This document shows, in pieces, positions 44,476 through 53,743 of a DNA stretch of 64,000 bases. Within the stretch, counting starts at the first letter, position 1. Every line of letters starts with the position of its first letter. The position numbers and the translations under genes were made by a program. The DNA comes from Mycolicibacterium aurum. GTDB taxonomy: Bacteria; Actinomycetota; Actinomycetes; Mycobacteriales; Mycobacteriaceae. The notes beneath the pieces are model-generated. The model searched no databases and was not told the origin of the DNA. It worked only from the letters and a program-made list of their open reading frames with translations. The DNA is taken from contig LT549889.1 in the NCBI GenBank assembly GCA_900078775.1, positions 1,116,001-1,180,000 on the forward strand, in the 5' to 3' direction.

Positions 44476-45497
44476 CCGCAGATCAGACCACCCGGCCGGA
44501 ATCGGAGAATTTCGACCGGCTGTGGACCGGGGTGAAGGACTCGCCGCCGATCGTCTGGTTGGCTCGACTGGGCGCGGTATTCGTCGTCTTCCAGACCTAC
44601 GTGTACCTGCGCTGGATCTTCTCCGACAGCTTCGCGCCCTCGCCCAACGGGCCCGACGAGATCCCGGGCGCCACGATGGCGTGGATTCGGTTCTGGGAGA
44701 TCGGCTGCCTCGTGCTCGGGGTGGGACTGTTCTGGTTCATCGTCGCCAAGATGCGCCGGGAACGGCAGTTCCCCACGCTCGGCGTATTCGTTCTGGCCTG
44801 GCTGCTGGCGGCCTGGCAGGACGTCGGCGTCAACGCGGTGCGGCCGGTGTTCGGCTACAACGGCGGCTTCTTCAACATGGGCACCTGGGGCGAGTTCATC
44901 CCCGGCTGGGTGGAGAAGGGCGCGGAGAATCCACAGCCGCTCATCTACTTCCTGGCCAGCTACATCGTGCTGACACCGCTGGCGATCATGGGCATCGACA
45001 AGCTCATCGAGACGGTCCGCAAACGCTTCCCGCGGATCAACCGGGCGGGCGTGATCGTGTTCATGATCGCGCTGTTCACCTTCCTGTGCATCACGCTGGA
45101 GCAGTTCTTCCACCGCATCGGCGCCTGGCACTACCTGCGCGTCAACGAGGACTGGGCGGTCTTCCCCGGCACCCTGCACCAATTCCCGCTGTATGAGGGC
45201 ATCTTCTTCGGTGGGGTGGTGACCGTGCTGTCCATCGGCATCTACTGCTTCCGGGACAACGACGGGCTGATGATCACCGACCGGGGTATCGACCAGTTGC
45301 GTCCCACCCGGTGGCTCCCGGTAGTCCGCATCCTGGCGCTGACTGCGGTGTTCAACCTGATCATGATGGTGTTCATGCTGGGGTTCAACTTCATCAACAT
45401 GCATGCCGACGTCCAGCCCGCCGAGGATGTGCCCAGCTACGTGCACCACGGCATGTGCGGGATCGATCCGAATCCGCCGTGCCCGGCCCTGCCCTGA
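44472..45497 (+). CDS. AveC-like (spirocyclase family) membrane protein
   Basis: A 341-residue integral membrane protein with about seven hydrophobic segments (for example LGAVFVVFQTYVYLRWIF, VIVFMIALFTFLCITLEQFF, LALTAVFNLIMMVFMLGF). Its pattern matches the AveC-like family, named after the avermectin spirocyclase; mycobacterial members lie in catabolic clusters and their reaction is unknown. GTG at 44472 overlaps the F420 enzyme gene. It closes the transcript that starts at site G. Confidence 0.78.
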   Translation: MTADQTTRPESENFDRLWTGVKDSPPIVWLARLGAVFVVFQTYVYLRWIFSDSFAPSPNGPDEIPGATMAWIRFWEIGCLVLGVGLFWFIVAKMRRERQFPTLGVFVLAWLLAAWQDVGVNAVRPVFGYNGGFFNMGTWGEFIPGWVEKGAENPQPLIYFLASYIVLTPLAIMGIDKLIETVRKRFPRINRAGVIVFMIALFTFLCITLEQFFHRIGAWHYLRVNEDWAVFPGTLHQFPLYEGIFFGGVVTVLSIGIYCFRDNDGLMITDRGIDQLRPTRWLPVVRILALTAVFNLIMMVFMLGFNFINMHADVQPAEDVPSYVHHGMCGIDPNPPCPALP

Positions 45498-45519
45498 GCA
45501 CAGCTGGTTGAATCGCCGT

Positions 45520-46710
45520 ATGAAACGGCTGGGTACGGTGCTCGTGGCGGGTGCGGTTGCGCTGACCGGTTGTTCCGGCCCGCCCAATGATGCGGAGGCG
45601 GCGGGGGATTCGGGACCGGCGGCCCTGCCGGTCACGACGCCGCTGCTGGTGTCCGCGGTGGGAGCGCCGACGAGGCTGTTCGGCAGTGACGGCAAGGTGC
45701 ACCTCGACTACGACCTGATCTTCCAGAGCGTGTTCGACGCGCCGGTGACGATCACCTCCATCGAGGTACTCGATCCGGACGGGACGGCACTGCTGGGCCT
45801 GCACGGCGACCGGGTCGCCGCTGCCACGATGCCGGTGTTTCCCGGGCCGAGCACCGCGGTGGTGCCGCCGGGCGGGGCGCTGGGCACGGTGCTCGACGTC
45901 GTGTTGCCCACCGAGGTGGTACCGGCCCGGCTCGGGCATCGGATCCGCTACACCACAGGCGATTCGGCGGCGCGCTCGGCGATGGGTGCCACCGAGATCG
46001 TGGGCCCCGAACTGGACGTCGACCCGGGGTCGCCCAGGGTGATCAAGCCGCCGGTGCGGGGTGCGGACTGGGTGAACGGCAATGCCTGCTGTGCCGCCGA
46101 GGCGCCGCACCGGCAGACCCGATTCGCGGTGGGCGGCAGCACCGTCAAGAACATCGAGGAGTTCGCGGTGGATCTGATGCAGATGCCCGGGGGGCGCGCG
46201 CTCTCCGGTGACGGCGGCCGGCTGGAGGACTTCTACACCTATGGCGCCGAGGTGCTCGCGGTGGCTGACGGCGAGGTCGGCGTCGCCGTCGACGACATGC
46301 CCGACCAGCGTCCGGGCGGGCCCCGCGCCGGAATCGAAACGCCCGCCGACTACGCAGGAAATACGGTGTCGCTGCAGATTTCCCCGGGGGTTTGGGCGAT
46401 CTACGGACATCTGCAGCCGGGCAGTGTCACCGTCGAACCCGGCGACGAGGTTCGTGCGGGGCAGGTGATCGGCCGACTGGGCAACAGCGGCAACTCTTCC
46501 GCGCCGCACCTGCACTTCCAGCTCTCCGACGGCCCGGACATCATGACCTCCAACAGCTTGGCGTTCGCGCTGGACTCCTACCGGCTCGTCGGGACCATCG
46601 ATCCCGCCCAGCTGTCCGGTGAGGTCCCGGAGATCACGATCCGCGGACCCGGCTCCGACCAGACCGACAGCTATCCGCTCGCCTACACGGTGTCGGACTT
46701 CGGGCAATAG
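45520..46710 (+). CDS. M23-like peptidase lipoprotein
   Basis: A 396-residue exported lipoprotein: signal VLVAGAVALTGC with lipobox Cys near residue 18, an N-terminal beta-rich part, then a LytM/M23 domain with GHLQPGSVTVEPGDEVRAGQ and the HLHFQ metal-binding motif. The first zinc-binding motif HxxxD is not intact; the equivalent region reads EEFAVDLM, so it may be catalytically altered or non-peptidolytic. ATG at 45520, 22 bases after the AveC-like gene. It could modify peptidoglycan or serve as a scaffold; its link with the catabolic genes is unclear. Confidence 0.8.
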   Translation: MKRLGTVLVAGAVALTGCSGPPNDAEAAGDSGPAALPVTTPLLVSAVGAPTRLFGSDGKVHLDYDLIFQSVFDAPVTITSIEVLDPDGTALLGLHGDRVAAATMPVFPGPSTAVVPPGGALGTVLDVVLPTEVVPARLGHRIRYTTGDSAARSAMGATEIVGPELDVDPGSPRVIKPPVRGADWVNGNACCAAEAPHRQTRFAVGGSTVKNIEEFAVDLMQMPGGRALSGDGGRLEDFYTYGAEVLAVADGEVGVAVDDMPDQRPGGPRAGIETPADYAGNTVSLQISPGVWAIYGHLQPGSVTVEPGDEVRAGQVIGRLGNSGNSSAPHLHFQLSDGPDIMTSNSLAFALDSYRLVGTIDPAQLSGEVPEITIRGPGSDQTDSYPLAYTVSDFGQ

Positions 46711-46727
46711 CGGAAGGTTCACCAACG

Positions 46728-48260
46728 ATGCAGATCCGGCAATGGGCGGCCTCGGACCGGCCCGCCCTGATCATGTACCCGTCCGGCCTCGAGGTCGGAT
46801 TCGCCGAACTGGAGGCCCGGGCCAACCGGCTGGCCCAGCACTTCCGGGCCGCCGGGCTGCGTACCGGAGACACCGTGGCGGTGGTGATGGACAACAGCGC
46901 GCACATGTTCGCCGTCATGTGGGCGGCCCGGCGGGCCGGGCTGTACTACGCGACGGTGAACACCCATCTGACCGTGCAGGAGGCCGCCTACATCGTCGCC
47001 GACAGCGGCGCCCGGGCGGTCGTCGGCGCGGCCGCCACCGTGGACGTGTGCGCGGGCCTGGCAGCGCATCTGCCGGGTGGCCTACCGGCGTTGCGGTTGC
47101 TGGCCGACGCGCATCTGGACGGCTGGCAGCGCTATCCCGAATGCGTGGCGGGCCAACCGGATACCCCGATCGATGACGAGTCCGAAGGGGATCTGCTGCA
47201 GTACTCCTCGGGCACCACCGGGAAACCCAAGGGGATCCGCCGGGAGTTGCCCGGGGCGTCCCCGGCTCGGGCCGGGGTGATGCTCGCCCCACTGCTGAAT
47301 GCGGCCGGAATCGACGGTGACGCGGTGTATCTGAGCCCGGCGCCGCTGTATCACACCGCGCCGTCGTACTGGTCGATGTCGGTGCAGGCGCTCGGGGCCA
47401 CCGCGGTGGTGCTGGAGCGCTTCGACCCGGTCGTCGCGCTGGAGGCGATCGAACGTCACCGGGTCACGCACGGCCAATTCGTGCCGACCATGTTCGTCCG
47501 TATGCTGAAACTCCCTGCCGCCGTACGGGATCGGTATGACGTGTCCAGTCTGCGCCGGGTGGTGCACGCGGCCGCGCCGTGCCCGCCGGAGATCAAGCGG
47601 CAGATGATCGACTGGTGGGGCCCGATCGTGGATGAACTGTACGGTGCCTCCGAGGGCGTGGGCGCGTCGTTCATCCGCGCCGAGGAGTGGCTGCGCCGCC
47701 CCGGATCGGTGGGGCGGCCGATGGGTGCGACCGTGCACATCGTCGGCGAGGACGGTATCGAGCTGCCGGCCGGGCAGCCCGGGGAGATCTTCTTCGAGGG
47801 CGGGCTGGGATTCTCCTATCTCAACGACGCGGCCAAGACGGCCGCATCCCGCAACGAACACGGCTGGGTGAGCGTGGGGGACATCGGCTATCTGGACGAG
47901 GACGGCTACCTATACCTGACCGATCGCCGCCACCACATGATCATCTCCGGCGGGGTCAACATCTATCCGCAGGAAGCCGAGGACCTGTTGATCAGCCACC
48001 CCCGGGTGCTCGACGCGGCGGTGTTCGGGATACCGGACCCGTCGATGGGGCAGGCCGTGAAAGCCGTTGTGCAGACCGTAGATCCGGCCGATGCCACCGA
48101 GGCCTTCGGTGACGGACTGCTGGACTGGTTGCGGGACCGGCTGGCCCACTACAAATGCCCCAGATCGATCTCGTTCGAGTCCGAACTGCCGCGCTCGGAC
48201 ACCGGCAAGATCTATAAGAACGTGCTCGCGCAGCGGTACAGCGTGGTCAGCGCAGGCTGA
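46728..48260 (+). CDS. Acyl-CoA ligase (FadD)
   Basis: AMP-forming acyl-CoA ligase, 510 residues. Visible are YSSGTTGKPKGIRRELPG, LYGASEGVGASFI, VGDIGYLDEDGYLYLTDRRHHM and the C-terminal Lys in PRSDTGKIYKN. It shares much wording with the ligase at 28411 (RMLKLP, VRDRYDVSSLR, ISGGVNIYP), so the two are probably related paralogues. ATG at 46728, 17 bases after the M23-like gene. Convergent with the iron transporter operon. Substrate unknown. Confidence 0.93.
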   Translation: MQIRQWAASDRPALIMYPSGLEVGFAELEARANRLAQHFRAAGLRTGDTVAVVMDNSAHMFAVMWAARRAGLYYATVNTHLTVQEAAYIVADSGARAVVGAAATVDVCAGLAAHLPGGLPALRLLADAHLDGWQRYPECVAGQPDTPIDDESEGDLLQYSSGTTGKPKGIRRELPGASPARAGVMLAPLLNAAGIDGDAVYLSPAPLYHTAPSYWSMSVQALGATAVVLERFDPVVALEAIERHRVTHGQFVPTMFVRMLKLPAAVRDRYDVSSLRRVVHAAAPCPPEIKRQMIDWWGPIVDELYGASEGVGASFIRAEEWLRRPGSVGRPMGATVHIVGEDGIELPAGQPGEIFFEGGLGFSYLNDAAKTAASRNEHGWVSVGDIGYLDEDGYLYLTDRRHHMIISGGVNIYPQEAEDLLISHPRVLDAAVFGIPDPSMGQAVKAVVQTVDPADATEAFGDGLLDWLRDRLAHYKCPRSISFESELPRSDTGKIYKNVLAQRYSVVSAG

Positions 48261-48265
48261 TCACC

Positions 48266-49321
48266 TCAGCGCAGCACCAGGCCGCTGCCGACCACCGCGA
48301 TACGCACCTTGGTGTGTACCTCGGGCGGATCGATGCTGTGCTGGCGCACGGTGATCGGCGCGGTGTCCCCACCGATGTCGATGGTGAGCAACACGTCGTG
48401 GCCCAGGAACTCGGTACCCAGCACCGTCCCGATGCCGGGTTCGGCTCCGCTGGCGGTATCGGTGTTCTCGGTGGCGACCAACTGCTCGGGGCGCAGCATC
48501 AGCGTGCCGGGACCGTCCGCGGCGGGGGCGGTCAGCCCGATCCGGCCGAGTGCGGTGTCGGCCGTCCCGGACCGCACGGTGCACGCCAAGAACACACAGT
48601 CGCCCAGGAATTCGGCGGTGAACCGGTCCGCGGGCCGGCGGTACACCTGATGCGGGGTGCCGACACAGGTGAACCGGCCGTCGCGCATGACGGCGACCTG
48701 ATCGGCGATCGACAGGGCCTCGCCCTGATCGTGGGTGACCAGCAGGGTGGTCACCCCGGCGTCGGTGAGCACCTTGGTCACCGCCTTGCGGGTGGCCGCC
48801 CGCAGCCCGGTATCGAGCGCGGAGAAGGGTTCGTCGAGCAACATCAGGGCCGGTTGGCGGGCCATCGCCCGGGCCAGTGCGACCCGCTGCTGCTGGCCAC
48901 CGGACAGTTCGTGCGGGCGGCGATCCGCGAAAGACGGCTCCAGAGAGACGGTTTCGAGCAGTTCGGCGACCCGGGACCGGACCGCGGCGCTGCGGGCCCG
49001 GCCGGGTAACCCGTAGGCGATGTTGGCGCCGACACTCAGATGCGGGAACAGCGCACCGTCCTGGGCGACATACCCGACGGAGCGTCGGTGCGGGGCCACG
49101 AAGGTGTCGGCGGAGGCCACCGGGCGGCCGTCGATCTCGACGGTGCCGGAATCCGGGGCCTCGAATCCGGCGACCAGTCGCAGCAGGGTGGTCTTGCCGC
49201 ATCCCGAGGCGCCGACCACGGCGGTGATGCTGCCGGCTGCCAGGGCCAGGTCCACTCCGTCGAGCACCGGGTGGTCGGTGAAGGTCTTGGTCAGCCCCAG
49301 GACCGTGAGGGTGTCGGTCAC
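48266..49321 (-). CDS. Iron(III) ABC transporter, ATP-binding protein
   Basis: A 351-residue ABC ATPase of the FbpC type. Walker A GASGCGKTTLL, Q-loop YVAQDGALFPHL, signature LSGGQQQRVALARAMA, Walker B LMLLDEPFSALD and the H-loop LLVTHDQGEAL are all intact. The C-terminal 100 residues form a regulatory (TOBE-type) domain with LMLRPEQL. It overlaps the permease gene by four bases, completing a three-gene operon. Confidence 0.92.
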   Translation of the reverse strand: MTDTLTVLGLTKTFTDHPVLDGVDLALAAGSITAVVGASGCGKTTLLRLVAGFEAPDSGTVEIDGRPVASADTFVAPHRRSVGYVAQDGALFPHLSVGANIAYGLPGRARSAAVRSRVAELLETVSLEPSFADRRPHELSGGQQQRVALARAMARQPALMLLDEPFSALDTGLRAATRKAVTKVLTDAGVTTLLVTHDQGEALSIADQVAVMRDGRFTCVGTPHQVYRRPADRFTAEFLGDCVFLACTVRSGTADTALGRIGLTAPAADGPGTLMLRPEQLVATENTDTASGAEPGIGTVLGTEFLGHDVLLTIDIGGDTAPITVRQHSIDPPEVHTKVRIAVVGSGLVLR

Positions 49322-50883
49322 GACGCGCCCCCGCGGGTGACTTCGCGGAACAGCGCCACCGTGACCGGGATCGACAACGCGACCAGCAGCAATGCGTATG
49401 GCGCCGCCGCGGCGTAGTCGAGTTCGCTCGACAGCGACCAGAACCGCATCGCCAGCGTCCGGGTGCCGGTCGGAGCGAGCAGCAGGGTCGCGGTCAGTTC
49501 GGTGGCCACCGCGACGAACACCAGGGCCGCGCCGGCACCGGCGGCGGGGGCGGTCAACCGCAGAGTCACCCGCACGAAGCTACGCGCCGGGGACACACCC
49601 AGAGACCGGGAGGCCTCCTCCAGACCGGGGGGCACCTGGGCCAGCCCGGACCGCAAACTGACCAGCGCGCGGGGCAGAAACATCAGGACGTAAGCGCACA
49701 ACACCAGGGCCGCGGTCTGATAGAGCGGGGGAACGAACCGGATCGCGACGGTGACCAGGGCCAGCGCGGTCACGATGCCGGGCATGGAACTGGTGACGAA
49801 GTTGGCGCCCTCGACGGTGCGGGCGAAGGCACCGCTGTAGCGGACCGCCAACCAGGCGAACGGGAACGCGGCCACGGTGGTGACGGCGGCGGCCACCGCG
49901 GCCAGCGCCGCGGTCTGCCCGAGGGCCGCACCGAGATCGGCCAACTCCCACACCTGCCCGCCACCGATCCGCAACCAGCGCAGCAGCGTCCACACCGGCA
50001 CGCCCAGCGCCAGCACGGTCAATCCGGCGAGCCCCGCCGCGGCCGGAATGGTCCACCCACGCAGCCGAATCGGGGTGGCCGCCCGCGGCGCACCGGACCC
50101 GATCCGGGCGAACCGGGCGTTGCCGCGCAGCAGCGCCTCGCCGAGCAGCAGCACCAGGCACAGCAGCACCAGCACTGCGGCCAGGGTGGCGCCGGCAGCC
50201 CCGTCGAACGTGGCCTGGAACTGTTCGAAGATCGCGGTGGTGAAGGTGGAGAACCGCAGCATCGCGAACGCACCGTACTCGGCGAGCAGGTGCACACCGA
50301 TGAGCAGCCCGCCGCCCAGTACGGCCAGCCGCAGCTGCGGCAGCACCACCCGGAAGAACACCCCGGCCGTGCCCGAGCCGAGCGCGCGTGCCGATTCCTC
50401 GATGGCCGGGTCGAGCCGGCGCAGGGTGGCCGCGGCGGGCAGGAACACGAACGGGAAGTACGACAGTGTGGTGACCAGCACGCCGGCCCAGAAGCCGTGC
50501 AGGGTCGGCCACACGCTGACCCAGGCGTAACTGTTGATGAAGGCGGGCACGGCCAGCGGCGCGACCAGCAGCGGGCGCCACACCGTGGCGCCGAGCACGT
50601 CGGTGCGCTCCACCAGCCACGCCGCCCCGACACCGAGGGCCACGCACAATGGCACGGTCACCACCACCAGACCGACGGTGTTGACTAGCAGTTCGCCGAC
50701 CCGGGGCCGCACCACCAGGTCGTAGATGCGGGTCGGGCCGGTGCTCACCACGGCCCACGCCACATAGCCGAGCGGCACGAAGGTCAGCGCGACCAACAGA
50801 CCGATGCCGGTGCTGAGCAGCGGTCCGGGCCGGGCGGGTGGCCGCGGTCCGGCGGGGGGTCGTCGGGTCTGGGTGGCGGCCAC
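49318..50883 (-). CDS. Iron(III) ABC transporter, two-domain permease
   Basis: A 521-residue membrane protein with about twelve hydrophobic segments and two permease halves, each with the EAA-type loop (for example ALGSGTAGVFFRVVLPQLR and SLGVSPARSFVRVTLRLTAP). This double layout is the FbpB type, which needs no separate partner. The GTG at 50883 directly follows the TAG stop of the binding-protein gene, so translation is coupled. It imports iron into the cytoplasm together with the neighbouring ATPase. Confidence 0.92.
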   Translation of the reverse strand: MAATQTRRPPAGPRPPARPGPLLSTGIGLLVALTFVPLGYVAWAVVSTGPTRIYDLVVRPRVGELLVNTVGLVVVTVPLCVALGVGAAWLVERTDVLGATVWRPLLVAPLAVPAFINSYAWVSVWPTLHGFWAGVLVTTLSYFPFVFLPAAATLRRLDPAIEESARALGSGTAGVFFRVVLPQLRLAVLGGGLLIGVHLLAEYGAFAMLRFSTFTTAIFEQFQATFDGAAGATLAAVLVLLCLVLLLGEALLRGNARFARIGSGAPRAATPIRLRGWTIPAAAGLAGLTVLALGVPVWTLLRWLRIGGGQVWELADLGAALGQTAALAAVAAAVTTVAAFPFAWLAVRYSGAFARTVEGANFVTSSMPGIVTALALVTVAIRFVPPLYQTAALVLCAYVLMFLPRALVSLRSGLAQVPPGLEEASRSLGVSPARSFVRVTLRLTAPAAGAGAALVFVAVATELTATLLLAPTGTRTLAMRFWSLSSELDYAAAAPYALLLVALSIPVTVALFREVTRGGAS

Positions 50884-51897
50884 CTAGAGCAGGCCGGCCC
50901 TGGTCATCAGGTCGGTGACCTTGCCGGCGTCCAGGGTGGACGGATCCACCTTGGGTGCCTGCAAGGTGTCCAACGGGGGCAGCGCCGGATTGGCCGGGAC
51001 CCCGCTGGCGACCGGGTATTCGAACGAGGTGCCCTTCTGCAGGACTTCCTGGCCGGCTTGGGAGGTGATGAACTTGAGGAACTGCTGGGCCTGGTCCTTC
51101 TTCTTGCTGGACTCCAGCACGCCGGCACCGGAGATGCTGATGAACGCACCCGGGTCCTCGTTGCGGAAGTAGTGCAGCGTGGTGTTGCCGCTGATCTCCT
51201 CGGTCTTGGCCTGATCGCGGAACCAGTAGTAGTGGTAGATGATCCCGCCGTCGATCTCACCGTCGTTGACCGCGCGCAGGGTGGCGATGTTGTCCTGCAG
51301 CAGCGTCGCGTTGGTCTTCATCCCGGCCAGCCAGGCATCGGTGGCCTGTTCACCGGTCAGCTGCAGGATGGCCGCGACGATGGCCTGGAAGTCGGCCTTC
51401 GACGGCGGGGCGCCCCAGCGGCCCTTCCATTCGGGTTTCTCCAGATCCATGATCGAGCGGGGCAGTTCGCCCAGCTGCAGCTTGCCGGTGTTGTAGACGA
51501 ATACCGTGGTCCGGGCGGCGACACCGGTCCACTTGTTGGTCGACGGCCGGTATTCGGCGGGCACCTGCTCGACGGTGGCCGCGTCCACGTCGGCGAACAG
51601 TCCGGCGTCCTCGACGGCGGCCATGGCCGGCGAGTTCTCGGTGAGGAACACGTCGGCCGGGGACGAGGTGCCCTCGGCGATGAGTTGATTGCCGAGTTCG
51701 GTGTCCCCGCCCTGGCGGTAGGTGACCTTGATACCGGTCTCCGCGGTGAACGCGTCGATCCACTCTTTGGTCAGGGATTCGTGCTGGGCGTTGTAGATCA
51801 GCAGTTCGTCGCTCTCACCGGACGAACACGCCGTGGCCGACGCGATCACCGTCACGACGGACAGCACTGCGGCCAGCCGGCCGCATCGGATTCTCAT
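50884..51897 (-). CDS. Iron(III) ABC transporter, substrate-binding lipoprotein
   Basis: A 337-residue extracytoplasmic binding protein. Lipoprotein signal VVTVIASATAC with Cys near residue 24, then LLIYNAQHESLTKEWIDAF at the start of lobe 1. The candidate iron ligands are the tyrosines in IIYHYYWFRD, a pattern of FbpA-type ferric-binding proteins. ATG at 51897, 22 bases downstream of an IdeR-type iron box. It heads the three-gene iron uptake operon. Confidence 0.92.
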   Translation of the reverse strand: MRIRCGRLAAVLSVVTVIASATACSSGESDELLIYNAQHESLTKEWIDAFTAETGIKVTYRQGGDTELGNQLIAEGTSSPADVFLTENSPAMAAVEDAGLFADVDAATVEQVPAEYRPSTNKWTGVAARTTVFVYNTGKLQLGELPRSIMDLEKPEWKGRWGAPPSKADFQAIVAAILQLTGEQATDAWLAGMKTNATLLQDNIATLRAVNDGEIDGGIIYHYYWFRDQAKTEEISGNTTLHYFRNEDPGAFISISGAGVLESSKKKDQAQQFLKFITSQAGQEVLQKGTSFEYPVASGVPANPALPPLDTLQAPKVDPSTLDAGKVTDLMTRAGLL

Positions 51898-51919
51898 CCG
51901 GCAATCCTGTCACCTCAAG

Positions 51920-51938
51920 GTAGGTAAGCGTAACCTTC
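51920..51938 (-). promoter_or_regulatory. IdeR-type iron box
   Basis: The 19 bases at 51920-51938 match the mycobacterial IdeR consensus (TTAGGTTAGGCTAACCTAA) at 14 of 19 positions by my count, with clear AGGT and ACCT arms. It lies 22 bases upstream of the iron-binding lipoprotein start, so repression by iron-loaded IdeR is expected. Confidence 0.7.
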
Positions 51939-51947
51939 GCAGGGTAT

Positions 51948-52538
51948 TCACAGGCAGCGCAGCACGGGCCGCTGGTCGTTCACCTCGGTCCCGTGTAGGA
52001 AGTAGCGTCCGGTCCCGTCGGACCATTCGACGGCGGGCCGCCCGGTGTCGCAGTGCAGCACCTGGTTTCGGCTGTCGGCGTAGCGGGTGATCGGCATCGG
52101 GACCAGCAGGACTTCGCGGTGCACCGGCAGAATCCAGCCCAGGCCGAGGTGCTCGGCTGCGGCCATCGCCGGGGAGAACCGGGCCCACCGGCTCACCGAG
52201 ACCACCGTGTTCGGCGGCAGCCAGTCCGCGTCGGGCAGCGCGGCGACGAAGCGGTTGTAGAGCTTGTCGCGTTCATCGGTGAGCAGGATGGTCTCCGGCA
52301 GTCCGTCAACCTCGTTGTTGCCGGACCAGCGGGCCATCCGCCGCCAGCGCCGGTCCGGGCCGATCTGCGCGGCCATGCGCAGGGCGCGGTCCAACTGCGG
52401 CACCACCGAGTATCGGGTGTGCCGGTCCACGTCGTGCGCGGCGCAGAAATCGGACACCAGTGCGATCGCCGTCTCGGCGTCAAAAGTCCCGGTGCTGGCC
52501 GGGAAATCGAGGTCGGGAGCGAGGGTGGGAATCGACAT
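51948..52538 (-). CDS. Conserved hypothetical protein, DUF6745-like
   Basis: A 196-residue protein without signal peptide or membrane segment. The C-terminal part, with NQVLHCDTGRPAVEWSDGTG and a final YFLHGTEV, resembles the repeat-like strands of DUF6745 proteins; function unknown. The middle contains a Trp/Arg-rich WRRMARWSGNNEVDGLP segment. ATG at 52538. It ends just upstream of the iron box, which therefore serves the transporter operon and not this gene. Confidence 0.65.
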   Translation of the reverse strand: MSIPTLAPDLDFPASTGTFDAETAIALVSDFCAAHDVDRHTRYSVVPQLDRALRMAAQIGPDRRWRRMARWSGNNEVDGLPETILLTDERDKLYNRFVAALPDADWLPPNTVVSVSRWARFSPAMAAAEHLGLGWILPVHREVLLVPMPITRYADSRNQVLHCDTGRPAVEWSDGTGRYFLHGTEVNDQRPVLRCL

Positions 52539-52600
52539 GGCATGAGGGTAAGGACGGGTACCGACATCCAGCCGGGGTGTGGGTCAGCCGGCGGAGCTCG

Positions 52601-53221
52601 TCACGGCGCTGATTGCGGCGGTTTGATGCTGGAAATGACCAGCTGCATGTAGGGCCGGTAGAGGCTCTGGCCGTCGATGTGGCTGTCCAGCGTGATGCCG
52701 TTGTTGGCAGCCAGGATCACCCGGGCCAGGGTATCGGCCTCGATGGTGAGTGTGCCGCCGATGCGTGCGACGTTCTTGCTGATGAATTCGCCGAGCGCAC
52801 GGACGGTTTCGGCGCGTTGGGCCGCCACGCGTTCGCGCGCCTCGGGATTGCGCAACAGGAACAAGGTGAGCTCGCAGCCCAGCGCGGCCCGGTCGGTGCC
52901 GCTGCTGAGTTGGTCCCACCGATCGGCGAGTTCGTCCAGATCGACGTCGTCGAGTCGATGGAAGGACGCCATCACCTCGGTGAAGCCGTTCAGGAATCTC
53001 TCGCGTTGCCGGTCGACGACGGCGAGGAACAGGGTCTCCTTCGCGCCGAACTGTGAATAGATGGCGCCCCGGGTGAAGCCGGCGGCCTCGGCGATCTCCT
53101 CCAGGGCTGCCCCGCTCAATCCCTTTCGGGCGAAGACCTCCTCGGCGGCATCGAGCAGTAACTCGCGGATGTGCTCGGCCCGGCGCTCCTTGGTCCAACG
53201 TTCAGCCACGAGGGCCATCAT
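52601..53221 (-). CDS. TetR-family transcriptional regulator
   Basis: A 206-residue repressor-type protein. The helix-turn-helix lies at about residues 18-62 (ILLDAAEEVFARKGLSGAALE-type start, EIAEAAGFTRGAIYSQFGAKETL); the C-terminal domain is the all-helical ligand-binding part. The ATG at 53221 overlaps the stop of the preceding gene by four bases; a longer GTG start at 53248 is less likely. It is divergently arranged to a Rieske oxygenase-P450 operon and is the probable binder of the palindromes at 53744-53769. Confidence 0.9.
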   Translation of the reverse strand: MMALVAERWTKERRAEHIRELLLDAAEEVFARKGLSGAALEEIAEAAGFTRGAIYSQFGAKETLFLAVVDRQRERFLNGFTEVMASFHRLDDVDLDELADRWDQLSSGTDRAALGCELTLFLLRNPEARERVAAQRAETVRALGEFISKNVARIGGTLTIEADTLARVILAANNGITLDSHIDGQSLYRPYMQLVISSIKPPQSAP

Positions 53222-53691
53222 CCCACCACCGCGGTGGACAGGTGACACCCCGCGAAGGGGTAGCCGTCGGTGCTGCCGTCAGCCCAGAACGTCTCGCGCT
53301 CGTCGACGTGCCGGGCCGGCCCGGCGCAGAGCAGCGCCTGCGCCTTGAACATCTGTGCCGCGGTGGACAGCCGGAACTCCATCGGGTGCAGCGCAGCGGC
53401 CGGTTCCGGTGCGCCCCAGTGCAGATGTAGCTCGTGCGGTGCGGGTGGGGTGCCTGCAGGGATGGGCGGCGCCGACGTCCGCACCACCCGATCCGGTGCG
53501 GGGGGCACCGGGACGTCGAGCCCGGGAACGACGGAGTAGGTCCCGAGAATTCGCAGGGCCCGGTCATGTGTCGGGGCAGCGGTGAGGACGCGAACATGCC
53601 ACCCCGCGCGCCCGAGGTCGAACATCAAACCGCCGATATGGGCGATCGCGTCGGCGACGTCCTCGGTCACGACGTCCAACAGATAACTCAT
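53218..53691 (-). CDS. Conserved hypothetical protein
   Basis: A 157-residue protein I do not recognise. It has no membrane segment; it begins MSYLLDVVTEDVADAIAHIGG and contains a middle part rich in Pro. Short motifs WHVRVLTAAPTHDRALRILG suggest a compact alpha/beta domain. The ATG at 53691 is chosen because AAGGAG lies seven bases upstream on this strand. It is the first gene of a two-gene operon with the TetR gene and would be transcribed divergently from the Rieske oxygenase. Confidence 0.65.
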   Translation of the reverse strand: MSYLLDVVTEDVADAIAHIGGLMFDLGRAGWHVRVLTAAPTHDRALRILGTYSVVPGLDVPVPPAPDRVVRTSAPPIPAGTPPAPHELHLHWGAPEPAAALHPMEFRLSTAAQMFKAQALLCAGPARHVDERETFWADGSTDGYPFAGCHLSTAVVG

Positions 53692-53743
53692 GATCGGGCT
53701 CCTTGCCTCGTTCACCGGGTGTTGCGGCATTTCGATTCACGCT

